This document shows positions 19,987 to 30,336 of a stretch of DNA of 64,000 nt, piece by piece. The DNA comes from Kalaharituber pfeilii (Eukaryota; Ascomycota; Pezizomycetes; Pezizales; Pezizaceae): the NCBI GenBank assembly GCA_015179045.1, contig WHUZ01000086.1:1-64000 (forward strand), written 5' to 3'. The notes under the pieces are model-generated. The model was not told where the DNA came from. It searched no databases and saw only the letters and a list, made by a program, of their open reading frames with translations. Every line of letters begins with the position of its first letter. The first letter of the stretch is position 1. The position numbers and the translations under genes are program-made.

Positions 19987-21415
19987 TTAGGTGCTGGTGT
20001 CGTCGAGATCGGGCTCTACGTTATAAACATCATAAGCTGGTATAATTGACCTCAGTCTCAGGACTACCTGGGGCTGGCGACTGACCCATGATTTCGGTCC
20101 AAATATTCGTCCCAGTGCGATGGGTGCTGAGAACTTGAGATTGAATTCCTTATGTCTGAGTACCCTAATGAAGTGGGATGCCGCTCCGCTCGGCCGTTTC
20201 CTTTCGAATGTTTGATGCCCGTATCGAGAAATGGTGATGGAAACAGTGTTTATTAACGTCAACTGGATGCCACTTCTTGAGAGAAAAGCTATCCATATTT
20301 CTAGCATGCAATACATGAATCCAAAGGCAGAAATGAAATCCATGCACACAAAATTTTTCCGTCCCGTTGGCCTGCAAACCAAACTGTGTATCACGTCCTC
20401 GCCCAGTCGCGATATGTCCCTCCTCCCACGCGCCAATTTCAATTAAATCACCCTTTCCAGCGCCGACCAATATTTCACCATCCATGCAATCTCGTACCGA
20501 AATGTCCCATTCCATCATCCGATGGCTCATTATGCCTCTCCGCAATACCTCTGGTCCTTGTTCGAATCTAAGAACAGTCTGCTGCTTTCGTCGAGCAGTA
20601 TGCTCCTTACTATCCCTCTTCGGAATCATGCTTAAGCCTTGATGTTGTTGGATACTTCCAGACTATCCTCATAATCATCATAAAATGTGTCACCTCCATC
20701 ACCACTATAGTCCCAATCGCCACTGTCACCTTCATCACCTCCATATCCACCGTCACCATCACCTCCATCACCTCCATACCCACCGTCATCCCCGTCACCC
20801 TCACTACCTTCATAACCCCCGTTACCACTACCACGACCTCTACCACCTCTATTCCTCGGCCCGGAATTCTTATTCTTGGACCCTTTACTACCTAAACCTG
20901 CTCCAACTCCTATAGCAACAATCATAACCAGCGCAATCACAATGCTAACGATGATCACCGTCTTCTTCTTATATTTCTCTATCGTTTCAGCGATTTTGAT
21001 TAGTTCGCTCTTGATCAACCGAACTGATACTCCCCGCTGCACCTTCACCCCAGGAGGAATTTCGACCTACTTCCAAATATAGTCACCCCTGCCGCCCTTC
21101 CTGTCTGGGCCGCTGTGATTGGGATCTGTTGTAACTGATTTTGTGGGCGATGCTGCTGTTGTTCAACATCCGATGCTACTGGAGCATATGGCCCAGCCTG
21201 TGTATAAGCTTCCTTGTTATCCTGAGAATAGTAACCACCAGCGCCGCCGTATTCTGGCGCTGGAGTTACGCTCGGGGGTGGCGGGAGGCAACTGGAACAT
21301 AAGGCTGCTGTGGGAGTTGTTGCTGCGGTTGGTTGTACTGGTACTGGTGCTGTGGAGGATATTGCTGGACAGGCGTACCGTATGGCCCAGCCATCTGTCC
21401 GTAACTTTTATCCAT
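19987..21415 (-). CDS. Unrecognised single-pass membrane protein, paralog B, with a possible extra C-terminal domain
   Basis: ATG at 21415. The P/Q-rich head runs to 21071, then an intron (GTAGGT...ATAG, 21070-20979) sits at the same codon and phase as in paralogs A and C. Next come a basic KKYKKK element, a membrane helix (TVIIVSIVIALVMIVAIGVG), GAGLGSKGSKNKNSG, and a Gly/Asp/Tyr-rich tail. The simple stop is at 20632. A coding-like frame continues 2 nt later (20629) and can be joined by an intron 20655-20582 and another at 20349-20289, ending at TAA 19987. In the head the frame breaks near 21268-21300: either a one-base shift at a G-run or an extra intron with weak donor GTTGCC (21292 to 21222). 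Exon layout is therefore tentative. Confidence 0.55.
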
Positions 21416-22450
21416 GGTTTACTGCGTTGAGCTGGAGACTTTCTGGACCGGTAAACAACTTTTAGAAGTCGACGAAACTTAATATTTTGTCCTATGGACT
21501 TAGGCGGCGCTCGCAATACTGGGCGCAGATAAATCTGGGAATAATGCGGACAAAAAAACCAGGTATGCAAAATAAGGATAGCAAAAGGGAACTCCAACAC
21601 TCGTGAATTGAATTGGACTTTGACGTAGCTTTATATAACAACCCGCTGTCTCGCAATCCTCCAGTTGAGGAGTTCTTCACTCCATGGGCTAACGATACCA
21701 TCTGCTACGCTTTACCCAATTCCTAGTCCAGGCCGACATTCTGCAACGTCAATGAGACCCGCATGTCACTTTCGATTAAATTCTCCATTCTTGCCTCCTC
21801 ATCTCTCGCTACGATTTCTATAACTGTCTGTATACGTGTGTTACCATGTTGTCTGAGCTCTATTGGGCAGTGTAACACTCACTGCCCCACCAGTGGCTGA
21901 GGGAAAAGTACGTGGTTACCGGTTGATTGGGTCTGAGGGTAGCGACTTTCGCTGGAAGTTGTACACCATGTCTTATTTGAGTATGCACCTAGTATTTGTA
22001 ATGTTACGTTCCCTCAGAACTAACCCTGTCTCGGCATAGAAGTTCATATCGACCCTCGCCAGGGCTATCAAAAATTGTGATAGATTTGGATTCTTGGGAG
22101 CAGTCTGTGGAACGGAAGGGCGGTGGTTGGGGGAGGTCATAGTGTTGATCAAGCGTTTGCAATCGAGTTCCACTGCTCTCCTAGGCTTTGTCTGAACGAA
22201 TTTAGCTATGCATACCAGAGCAAAGCCTGAGGCGATAAATCAACACATTGCGGCTGTATCGAAGTCTTGCGTTGGATTTGGAGGACGGTATGTACCGTCT
22301 TTCATGGAGCAGGCAGGGGCTCCTCATGGGTATCGACATAATACCTGACCTCCCTTTAACCAAAAACAAATAAAGAAGGAAAGCGTCACAACTGACCGGT
22401 TTAGGCTCCAAGGTCTCGTTTATAATCGATATCGTGTGATGCATGTACTC
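21416..22450. other. Intergenic region between paralogs B and C, left part
   Basis: About 1 kb upstream of paralog B. Several short frames are open on the minus strand (for example 22202-22540), none with a recognisable domain. Nothing else supported. Confidence 0.4.
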
Positions 22451-22544
22451 TACAGTGACCCGTAAAAAGTCTTGGGGATTAGGCTTGCATGATACACTTA
22501 CCCCAATATTGCCTAATCCCCAAGACTTTTTACGGGTCACTGTA
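22451..22544. mobile_element. 90-bp palindromic MITE with TA target duplication
   Basis: Two perfect 32-bp inverted arms (22453-22484 and 22511-22542, outer end CAGTGACCCGTAAAAAGTC) enclose a 26-nt loop. TA flanks the element on both sides (22451-22452 and 22543-22544). CAGTG ends and a TA duplication fit the Tc1/mariner-pogo group. The arms show no mismatch, implying recent insertion or strong conservation. RNA from it would form a long hairpin. Confidence 0.85.
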
Positions 22545-22958
22545 TGATACTCGGAAAGTATTGCGCCACAAACATTCCGTGCCTACACAGATTTGGCCCG
22601 CACATTTCTAACCTGGAGTATTTTCCAAGTTCAAAAATACCACACCTCCTATCTAAATACCCTGAATGTGTGTCGTGTGTCTGTGTGTGCATGGGTGTAC
22701 CTATGTATGCTGTTATCACGCAACAATACATTTTCGTACGTAACCCGTCATGACATGCACACTCAATTCATATGTGTTAAGATCCAAGCACGTGCTGTTG
22801 TTCTATCCTTCACTTAAGCTTAAATAAACTGGGCCCTGCAAGTGCTTATCATTTTGTGTAACATCACCCTTTTACGGCAACCGAAGAGCAAGTCGCACGA
22901 GACTATCACCATTTGGCTTGTTTTGGTGTTACAAAGCAACCTGGAAAAATGGAAAGTT

Positions 22959-23009
<51 letters not shown>

Positions 23010-24184
23010 TTTTATTTTATTAGATGTATTTCCCAGGGTGATCTCATTGATGTTCTTGTCGGAATGGCTTGTGGCCCAATTCACCGGCAACGAAAATTCA
23101 TGAGATTTAGCAACGGGGAGGAGGGGGGAGGGGGATATTAGTAACGCTGCTTGGCAATGAAGGTATAGACAGTCAAAACAACATTTTTGCTGGTTGTTGC
23201 TGGTGCAATGATCAAAATTGATGGGTCTCATTCACTCATCCCTAACAAATGTTCCAAAGACTTAGGGCCTTCTCTGACTATTGAAATCTATGAGACTTTG
23301 ATACCTAGAATTGATCGCAATTATCAGAATTCAATTGGAATAAAAATCGAAGAAGATAGGGCAGTGTGAAAAGTGGTGCTGCAGCTCTCAATCGCCCGGG
23401 GAGGTTGGTCATCATTGCTACGGAAACGACGCTAATAATTATGGCGCAGCCATCCCTAACTCCTCCCCGTTGACATCCCTAGAACTTGCTAAATCCCTCA
23501 ATTTTTTTTTTTTTCGATTATGATTTGCGTTACATAGACCATGGGCCGGATCAGTTTGGAGTCTGATTTTTTACCTCGATCTCGTAGATCACGAATCATG
23601 AACGCTAGCTCCCCGTCCCAACCAGATATGTATCTGGGGTTATACCACCAGGATGCTAACTGGCTTTAAGAATAAAGATCGATACGACAGGAAACTTTCT
23701 CAGGGCTATATATACAATGCTGATGGAGGGGCTTCATAGATGAAGGTGATCGCTCAGAATAGCAGTCAAAGACTCTGGTTTTCAGAATACACATGTTCCC
23801 AAAGCCCCGTCATAAAATAATTGTTGCGATGTCATTCATTCATTTACTTATATACCACCCTCCCCGTCTTTCATCTCTGTACATCACCCTCCCTAGCTAC
23901 ACTATACCCTTTTATGTCTATTCTATTTGCTCCCCAAACCCATTCCTATTACACAAAAACAAGAAGGAAAAACAAAAGTAAATACAGGCTGCAAAAGAAA
24001 GAATATAATTATCAACTAATATAAATGCTGGGCCACTTGTGGGCATCTACCACCAGGAGAAACCCAGAACGCCAAGATACTCTATATATACAATCCTTTG
24101 GACCATTTCATTTGCTCGATTCCCCAGACTCAATAATCCTACACTAAAAGATATGCCTCCACATCGTTGTCTCCTTGCCCCTCT
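22545..24184. other. Intergenic region downstream of paralog C
   Basis: No supported gene. It contains the ATTT microsatellite at 22958-23010, a T-run at 23502-23514 and low-complexity sequence around 23790-24000. Confidence 0.4.
22958..23010. repeat. (ATTT)n microsatellite
   Basis: About 13 tandem copies of ATTT. A shorter related tract lies at 60472-60520. Confidence 0.95.
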
Positions 24185-24970
24185 CTACCAGTTATCTGAT
24201 ATATCCATATTCATATCGTGCTGGATCTCCAAACATTTCTTCAACAGTGCAAACGTTTTATAGCAATCGCACGAATGGCAATTCGGGTCCTCCTCTGTTG
24301 CACCGCTGTCCCCACCGTCATTGCCCCAGTCGATGCCGCTATTACTACCGCCGCCATTGCCGCCGTTAGAGGGCAGTCTAGAGCCGGATTTCTTATTTTT
24401 CGCTCCTGTGACGCCGAGGCCGATGCCCAGGCCGAGGACAAGGACGAGTATGAGGGTGAGGATGGTGATGATGACGATGAAGGTGGATTTGGGGAGGGTT
24501 TCTGTGAAGGGGAATTAGATTAGTCGTTGAGGAATGGAGGATGAATTAGGAAGGATGGTGGATGGTTGAATGGGGGAATTACTTCCAAACACTGCTACCG
24601 TCGCCTTTGGCTTCTTAACAAAACCCCCCTGTAGTGGAACCGTCTTTGGGAGGAGGCCAGGAACAGCGCCCTTCTCTGGATCCTGGCTTGCGCTACCATC
24701 TGGAGGGAGAGGTGGGGCTTGGACTTGAGACATTGCAGGAGGAGCATAATTTGGTGGTGGATAGACGGTTTCGGGAAGGGAAGGGCTGAAGTTGGAGCTC
24801 GCAGCGGGATTGTATGCAGATGAGGATGCGGTGAAGTGGGTTTGTTGTGGTGGGGAGATCGGAGTGGGGGAGTAGAGGGGCACAGAAGAGGGAGGAGCAG
24901 AGGAGACAGCGGGGTAGGAGAAATCGGAGGGGGAGTAGTAGGAGGTGGGTGCTGTTGATTGGTAGGCCAT
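24185..24970 (-). CDS. Unrecognised single-pass membrane protein, paralog C
   Basis: Two exons on the minus strand (24970-24583 and 24501-24185) give 234 residues. The intron has GTAATT, a GACTAAT branch and CACAG, and interrupts the codon after FG exactly as in paralogs A and B. Parts in order: a P/S-rich head of about 125 residues with DPEKG, a basic KKPKATVAVFGK element, one membrane helix (STFIVIITILTLILVLVLG), a glycine ladder GLGIGLGVTGAKNKKSG, a Gly/Asp/Ser tail and a cysteine motif CHSCDC before the C-terminus. The lack of a signal peptide and the basic residues before the helix suggest a cytosolic N-terminus. Function unknown. Confidence 0.75.
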
Positions 24971-27900
24971 TGTTGGTGTACAGGTGACTTCGAGCGGAGT
25001 TTGTTAGTTGAGGGTAATCCCTGAAATGAGGTAGTATATTCCAAGGTACCGCAATAAAACCTCGGTAACTGAGTAAGAAATAAGTATATTCGTAGTCTGT
25101 TCTGTGGATAGGTATGTATCTCGTAGGATGAGGTAAGTATGTACTAGCTTATGAATTCTATGAAAGTATAGCTTGCAGGTTGGCAGATACTTGTAGGACA
25201 GCAAGCTGTGTCGCTGATACTTGTAGATATTGTAGTTTCAACGTTGTTTGTAATTCGAGCTGAACACAGTGGATGACAACGTGAATGATACCCCAGGGAA
25301 AATAGACCCAACAAAGGGATGCCAAACTCACGGTATTATATAAATAGATTCACGATCTCTAACTATGTTTTACACTGCACAGACCTACCGGTTCAGAACC
25401 TCCAACCGACCACCCATTCATTGGTACCTGCCACTTGGTAGTACAACGATACACCCCTTTAACTGTTAAAGCAGTTAGCGTTCACTCAGCCACACTCAAA
25501 CAAGCGAGCGAGCGCTCGTTAGAATAGCTCAGGCATGTCTCTGCCTTTCTGCTTTCCGCGCTTTTAGGCTTGTACTTCGTGAAGTCTGGGGTACTAGTAC
25601 TCGGGGGTAGGGGAAAATACTCAGAAGCGCTATGCATGCATAATGTGCGCCACCTGACCGGGGTCAAAAGTGAAGTAGGTTGACTTTTTGTCGAAAAGTC
25701 TTCAGAACAATTGTATGGGTTTTACACACAAAAATACGACACACGTAATTTTAACTGCATACAAGTCAATAAATTGTTGCATAATTATCACCCAACAGCC
25801 ATAACAGCAAAGCTAATCTGGCGCACTTTTTAACTAATGATAGGACCTGTTCTTTTGTTATTTTATCCCACTCTTCCTGAGGTTTTCCACCTTGTTTGTG
25901 CATTCATCGCGTACAATAATAATTCTGACATGCTGAACTTGAGTAGTTTCTCAATTGTGAATCTCATGACTGAACTTTTCATTTTGATATTGTATGCAGG
26001 CTTCAGCAGGTGATTCGAGGCTGTGACTGGGAAATGGAGTTCTGTAAGTTGGTTGAAAAACAAAGAATTAAAGCGTGTTACTCTGTGAAGCGTGTAGGAA
26101 ACTACAGAAAATACGTGTAGAATAACAAGTATTACATAACCAACAGGTCAACTCTATCCTAGCAACTATCCCTGTCACATTGTATGCGCTTCTGAAGACT
26201 TACCCTTACCCCCGAGTACATATGTTAGACCCCACAATGAGAATTATGATAGTCTAAGTTTTCAATCGAATATTATGTCATACAGGCTGGCGTGGTACGA
26301 CATACCCGTTAGGGCCATGTTTTCCTGGCTATCAATTTAGGTTTGACTATGACTATGGTGCGCATGCAGCGTGCGCGTGGGATGATGAGCGGCGATGTAA
26401 GGCCTTACTTGGCTCCGTCTTTGTCCAATTTAGAGGTAGCCTGCATGCTCGATACCAGTCAATATGTATGGCTTATCTTACAATCCATGGACGGGCCTTC
26501 ATCTTGAGTGAGGCGAGGTACTTGTAGGTATCACTGACATCAATGTCCTCAACTGTTCGAGAGATACTACACTCATGACAGTCTAACGGCACCACCACAT
26601 AATCCGGTACAACAACATCATTAGCACCTTGTAGTACCGGTACGGTTTGTCCCCTTTCGCTCACTCGAGACAAGTATTGAAGGAATTAATCTTTCAATAA
26701 GCATGTGCGCACATGCAGGGGCTATGCCTGTAAAAATACATTCCCCTTCGCATGTTCTTTCAAGTACGTATCCAATCTTAATTCACTTGAAATATACATA
26801 GCAAACTCAAAGCAGACGGACGCACTAAAACTAGAGTTGTATTTTTCGTAGAGCTGAGCCTCCGCATTTGATCCAGGTTTCCCAATGCCTCTGTGTAACG
26901 CCGACCACAAAAGGCTCTGCTTCTGGTCCTTGTGCACCCATGTCTCTTGATTAGGAATGTGTAGGGGTTGTTAATTAATATGCAGGCTAAGCCTCAGAGC
27001 TGGTTGTTCGTTCTGTGTCACATCACTTTGCGTATCATATTGATCACTTGCTATGGTTGGAGACATCTGTATGATACACGAAGTGAATTTTGCATCAACT
27101 TCAACACTCAAATCACAACCAAATAAATAGATAAAATGTTTTGTAACAAATAATGATTAGTGAATGCAAAAAAAGTCCACCTTTAGTAACTATTAAATAT
27201 GGTATAGTACATGCTAATCTAACCAAAAGAGAGATAACTAACCCAAAATAGAATAGAATTTGTATATCCCCTATGTAGTCTGTTTGCACACTTCGTTTTA
27301 TCTGATACTGGTCTATGACCTTATATATATATGAATGAAACTCCTTCGTACCATAAGTTAACCATTCATTATATGCATCCATAGGATGCAAACAAATAGA
27401 GATGATTAATGGATGCAGAAGAAATAGAATGTAATAAAGAAAGAGTATCTTGTGTGACTGATTTGAGTGACTGACACAACAGGTATATGAGGAGCAGTAT
27501 GCAGTGGAGGTTCAACTGGATATAGGAGGAGTTGCGAACACCAGCCAGCAGTGGGAGTGGAAGCGGTGAGGTAGGCAAGTAGAAGAAAACCAAATCGCTG
27601 CGACAGTTGGGGCAGAACAACTGATTGTATCATAACTACTACATAACTAGTGGTTGGTTATCAAAACAAATGTCTGCCCTACTCCGCATACAGATGTCCC
27701 CAACCATAGAGCTCTATCTTAGTCACTCTATATCAGACCGAATAACGAACTGTTTTCTTATTAGATATGGCGATAGAACCACAGTCGACTTTTTGTTTCC
27801 TTGTCTCATCAGTTGATCGAAGTACGCGCCAGATCACAATGTTGCAGATACTCTTTATCTCGGGAAGTCCGAAGGCCATACAATAGCGATTAGCGTTAGC

Positions 27901-28160
27901 AAGTTTGCATACAGGTTACTACCAAATACTTGTTCATATATCAGCCTCCAGCGCCAAAAGCATGTGTATATTATATGATGCTTGGGACTGTAGGAAGTTA
28001 AATCTGACAACATAATTCTGATAGGTTTTGTCTGTAACTTATCTGATTCTCCAAAGTAACTCAGGCAGAAAATGTTTGCGGTGCTGGCAAATTTTGCAAG
28101 CTAGCGCGACGGAAAAGGCAAGCTAGTATGGGTGGTCTGGCATAGGCTCATTTGAGCTGC
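24971..28160. other. Gene-poor intergenic stretch
   Basis: About 3.2 kb with no recognisable gene. Two neighbouring minus frames (26473-26673 and 26722-26937) read somewhat like protein and could be exons of one small gene, but no family or convincing splice pair supports this. The rest is AT-leaning noncoding sequence. Confidence 0.35.
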
Positions 28161-28162
28161 GA

Positions 28163-28397
28163 GTAGGATCAGATAAGTCAAAGGTATCAGTGGCTGCATG
28201 CTTTCACACTTTTAGGTAGTGTAGGCTTGGCACTATTTCAGGCGTTCTTGTTTCAAAGAATTTATCTATGCATAGTAGATTTTTGAGCGCTGATATCCTT
28301 AAGTAAAGATCTGGGTCTGGGAGTCTGGGTCTGGAAGTCTAGGGGTACGGGAACACAGCCTTTTTTCCCTTGTGTTACATGTAGGATCAGATAAGTC
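28163..28397. repeat. 17-bp direct repeat bracketing 201 bp
   Basis: GTAGGATCAGATAAGTC occurs at 28163-28179 and again at 28381-28397. The 201 bp between have no poly-A tail, inverted ends or open frame. It could be an old insertion with a long target duplication, or a small local duplication. Confidence 0.6.
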
Positions 28398-28441
28398 TCA
28401 GATCTTCCCGATATTTTTTTTGATCGCCTGTTCGCCACCTA

Positions 28442-30334
28442 GAGGGAGCTATGGTGCTCCGACCGACTATGGAGAAGCGACCGACCAAATTTGGCCAAAT
28501 TTGTGATCCCCGCACCTCAACGCAACATTGAACAACACAACAACCATGCCTTGCGGGTGGAAATAAAAATGAAGTTAAGTGAATATGACCTAGCGACAAT
28601 AGAAATAAAAGTCTAATAATAAAAATACAGGTATATTAGAGAAAGAAATTGAGCAAAACATAGCGCAGTCCTACAATCCCCCCCCCCCCCAGCTTAACCA
28701 ACGCCCACCACCTACACTTTTTGGTCATATCCTACACCACCCGGACCTGGAAATGTTAGTTAAAGGGCATAGGAATGACAAGGCAATATAAATAAGAGAT
28801 AGGGGTACTATGGAATGGAGATTTTGTACCTATTGTGTACTGGAAAAAATTGAAGTTCTCGATACATCTGGTATTGTTCTGCTGGAGCAAGGTACCCAAC
28901 TTCAATATGCCATACCGGTGATCCAACTGGATGTTGAGTGGCAGTCCCAGAAGTGGTAAGTGTAGCTTGGCTAGTGATAGTAGAGTTGCTGATAAGTTTT
29001 TGTGCCTTTGCAAGTTCTCTTGCTTGTTTGCGTGCAGCCTTCTCTTCTTCCTTCTTCTGAACTTCAGCAATTCGAGCCTGCTCCTTGATTACAGAGTCGC
29101 GATCTAACACTCTGCCTCCATTAATGACTCTGAGTGAGGTGGGTTCTGACACTTTGCCATGTCGGAAGTTTTGTGGCACTTTGTTGTTAGGCTCAATAGT
29201 CCGGTACTTCTGGAGTTTCTGCTCAGCAAATTCGTGATATTGATCCAGCAACTGAAGCTGAGTAGGTGTATTTAAGGTTGCTCGGACTTGCTGATGGAGA
29301 GTTTTGAGTTGTTGAGGTGATGGCGGTATTTCTGGGGAAGGTTGCACCTCAGATAAGAACTGTTCGGTAGTAATCCTATCAGCATTGACAGGAAAACAAC
29401 CACTTGCCTCCCAAGATGAAATAATGTTCTCTTTAGTATAGGTAAGCTTCCGTGCAGCACTAAGGAGAACCCAGAAGTCAGGTTTGCGGAGAATCTTGGT
29501 AGGATTGTCGTATATCCAATCTCGAAGTTGATTATCATAAGCAGTCTGAAGTGGAGAGAATAAGCCAACATCAAGCAGTTGCATAAGGTGTGTAGAATGT
29601 GGCGGAAGACATAGCATATGAATATTGTTCTTTAATGCATAGTCTACAACACTGTAATGGATATGCGAACTATGTCCATCAACAATTAAGCAGCGAGATG
29701 GGATGCGATCTGGATAAAGACTGCCGGGTGGTAACTTTGCAAGCTTATCATAAAAATCTGCCTGAGTTGCAGCATCTGCAGATTTAGATGCTCTAGCTCG
29801 CTCCAAATATTGAACATAACGATATTGAATATCTGGATGCCGTGCTAAAAAGCGCTGATACCATTGTTGCCCAATAAAAATTCGTGAAACATTTCGTGAC
29901 TTTAGTACCAATATCACCATGGATTCCAACATAGGAATATGACAAGGAAATCCCATATCTGCCATAATTTCACACCACTCAACAATAGATTTTTCTTCTC
30001 CTGCAGACAGCAATTGCTGCTCTACATGTGCATAGCGTCTTGCTTTTTGTGTACCATTAAGTCTTCGCCGTAAGGTCACTTGATTCACTCCGAACTGATG
30101 CGCAACTGAGGATCTTTTCACATCTGGATTTTTGCGAGCAAAATCAATTGCTCTATTCATATCTGACTCCGGGTCCTTAAACTTCGACTTTGACTTCACC
30201 ATTTTGTTGATGTATACCTATCTACATGGCTGTCGCCTTCAGAAAGAAGACTATCACTAAGACTACCCCTGTGTCACAATTCCCTTTTTGCTCGGTCGCT
30301 TCCCCATAGTCGGTCGGAGCACCATAGCTCCCTC
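28442..30334 (-). mobile_element. Fot/pogo-type DNA transposon (Tc1/mariner superfamily)
   Basis: An 1893-bp element with 48-bp terminal inverted repeats (outer end GAGGGAGCTATGGTGCTCCG; two mismatches between arms) and TA on both sides (28440-28441 and 30335-30336). The transposase gene runs on the minus strand. TA duplication plus an HTH/CENP-B/DDE_1 transposase identifies the fungal Fot/pogo group. The transposase has lost part of its catalytic core, so this copy is probably immobile by itself but may still be moved in trans. Confidence 0.92.
28808..30202 (-). CDS. Fot/pogo transposase with internal in-frame deletion
   Basis: A single exon of 464 residues. It starts with a psq-type helix-turn-helix (SVAHQFGVNQVTLRRRL), then a CENP-B/Tc5 HTH domain (WYQRFLARHPDIQ). 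The DDE_1 core follows but begins late: after ADFYDKLAKL the sequence passes directly to CLIVDGHSSH (second catalytic Asp) and LPPHSTHLMQLLDVGLFSP (third Asp). The first part of the core, with the usual N-M-D-E motif, is absent. Transposases of this family usually have 530-600 residues. The tail is K/E-rich (KKEEEKAARKQARELAKAQK). The deletion keeps the frame open, so the protein may still bind the inverted repeats. Confidence 0.88.
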   Translation of the reverse strand: MVKSKSKFKDPESDMNRAIDFARKNPDVKRSSVAHQFGVNQVTLRRRLNGTQKARRYAHVEQQLLSAGEEKSIVEWCEIMADMGFPCHIPMLESMVILVLKSRNVSRIFIGQQWYQRFLARHPDIQYRYVQYLERARASKSADAATQADFYDKLAKLPPGSLYPDRIPSRCLIVDGHSSHIHYSVVDYALKNNIHMLCLPPHSTHLMQLLDVGLFSPLQTAYDNQLRDWIYDNPTKILRKPDFWVLLSAARKLTYTKENIISSWEASGCFPVNADRITTEQFLSEVQPSPEIPPSPQQLKTLHQQVRATLNTPTQLQLLDQYHEFAEQKLQKYRTIEPNNKVPQNFRHGKVSEPTSLRVINGGRVLDRDSVIKEQARIAEVQKKEEEKAARKQARELAKAQKLISNSTITSQATLTTSGTATQHPVGSPVWHIEVGYLAPAEQYQMYRELQFFPVHNRYKISIP

Positions 30335-30336
30335 TA

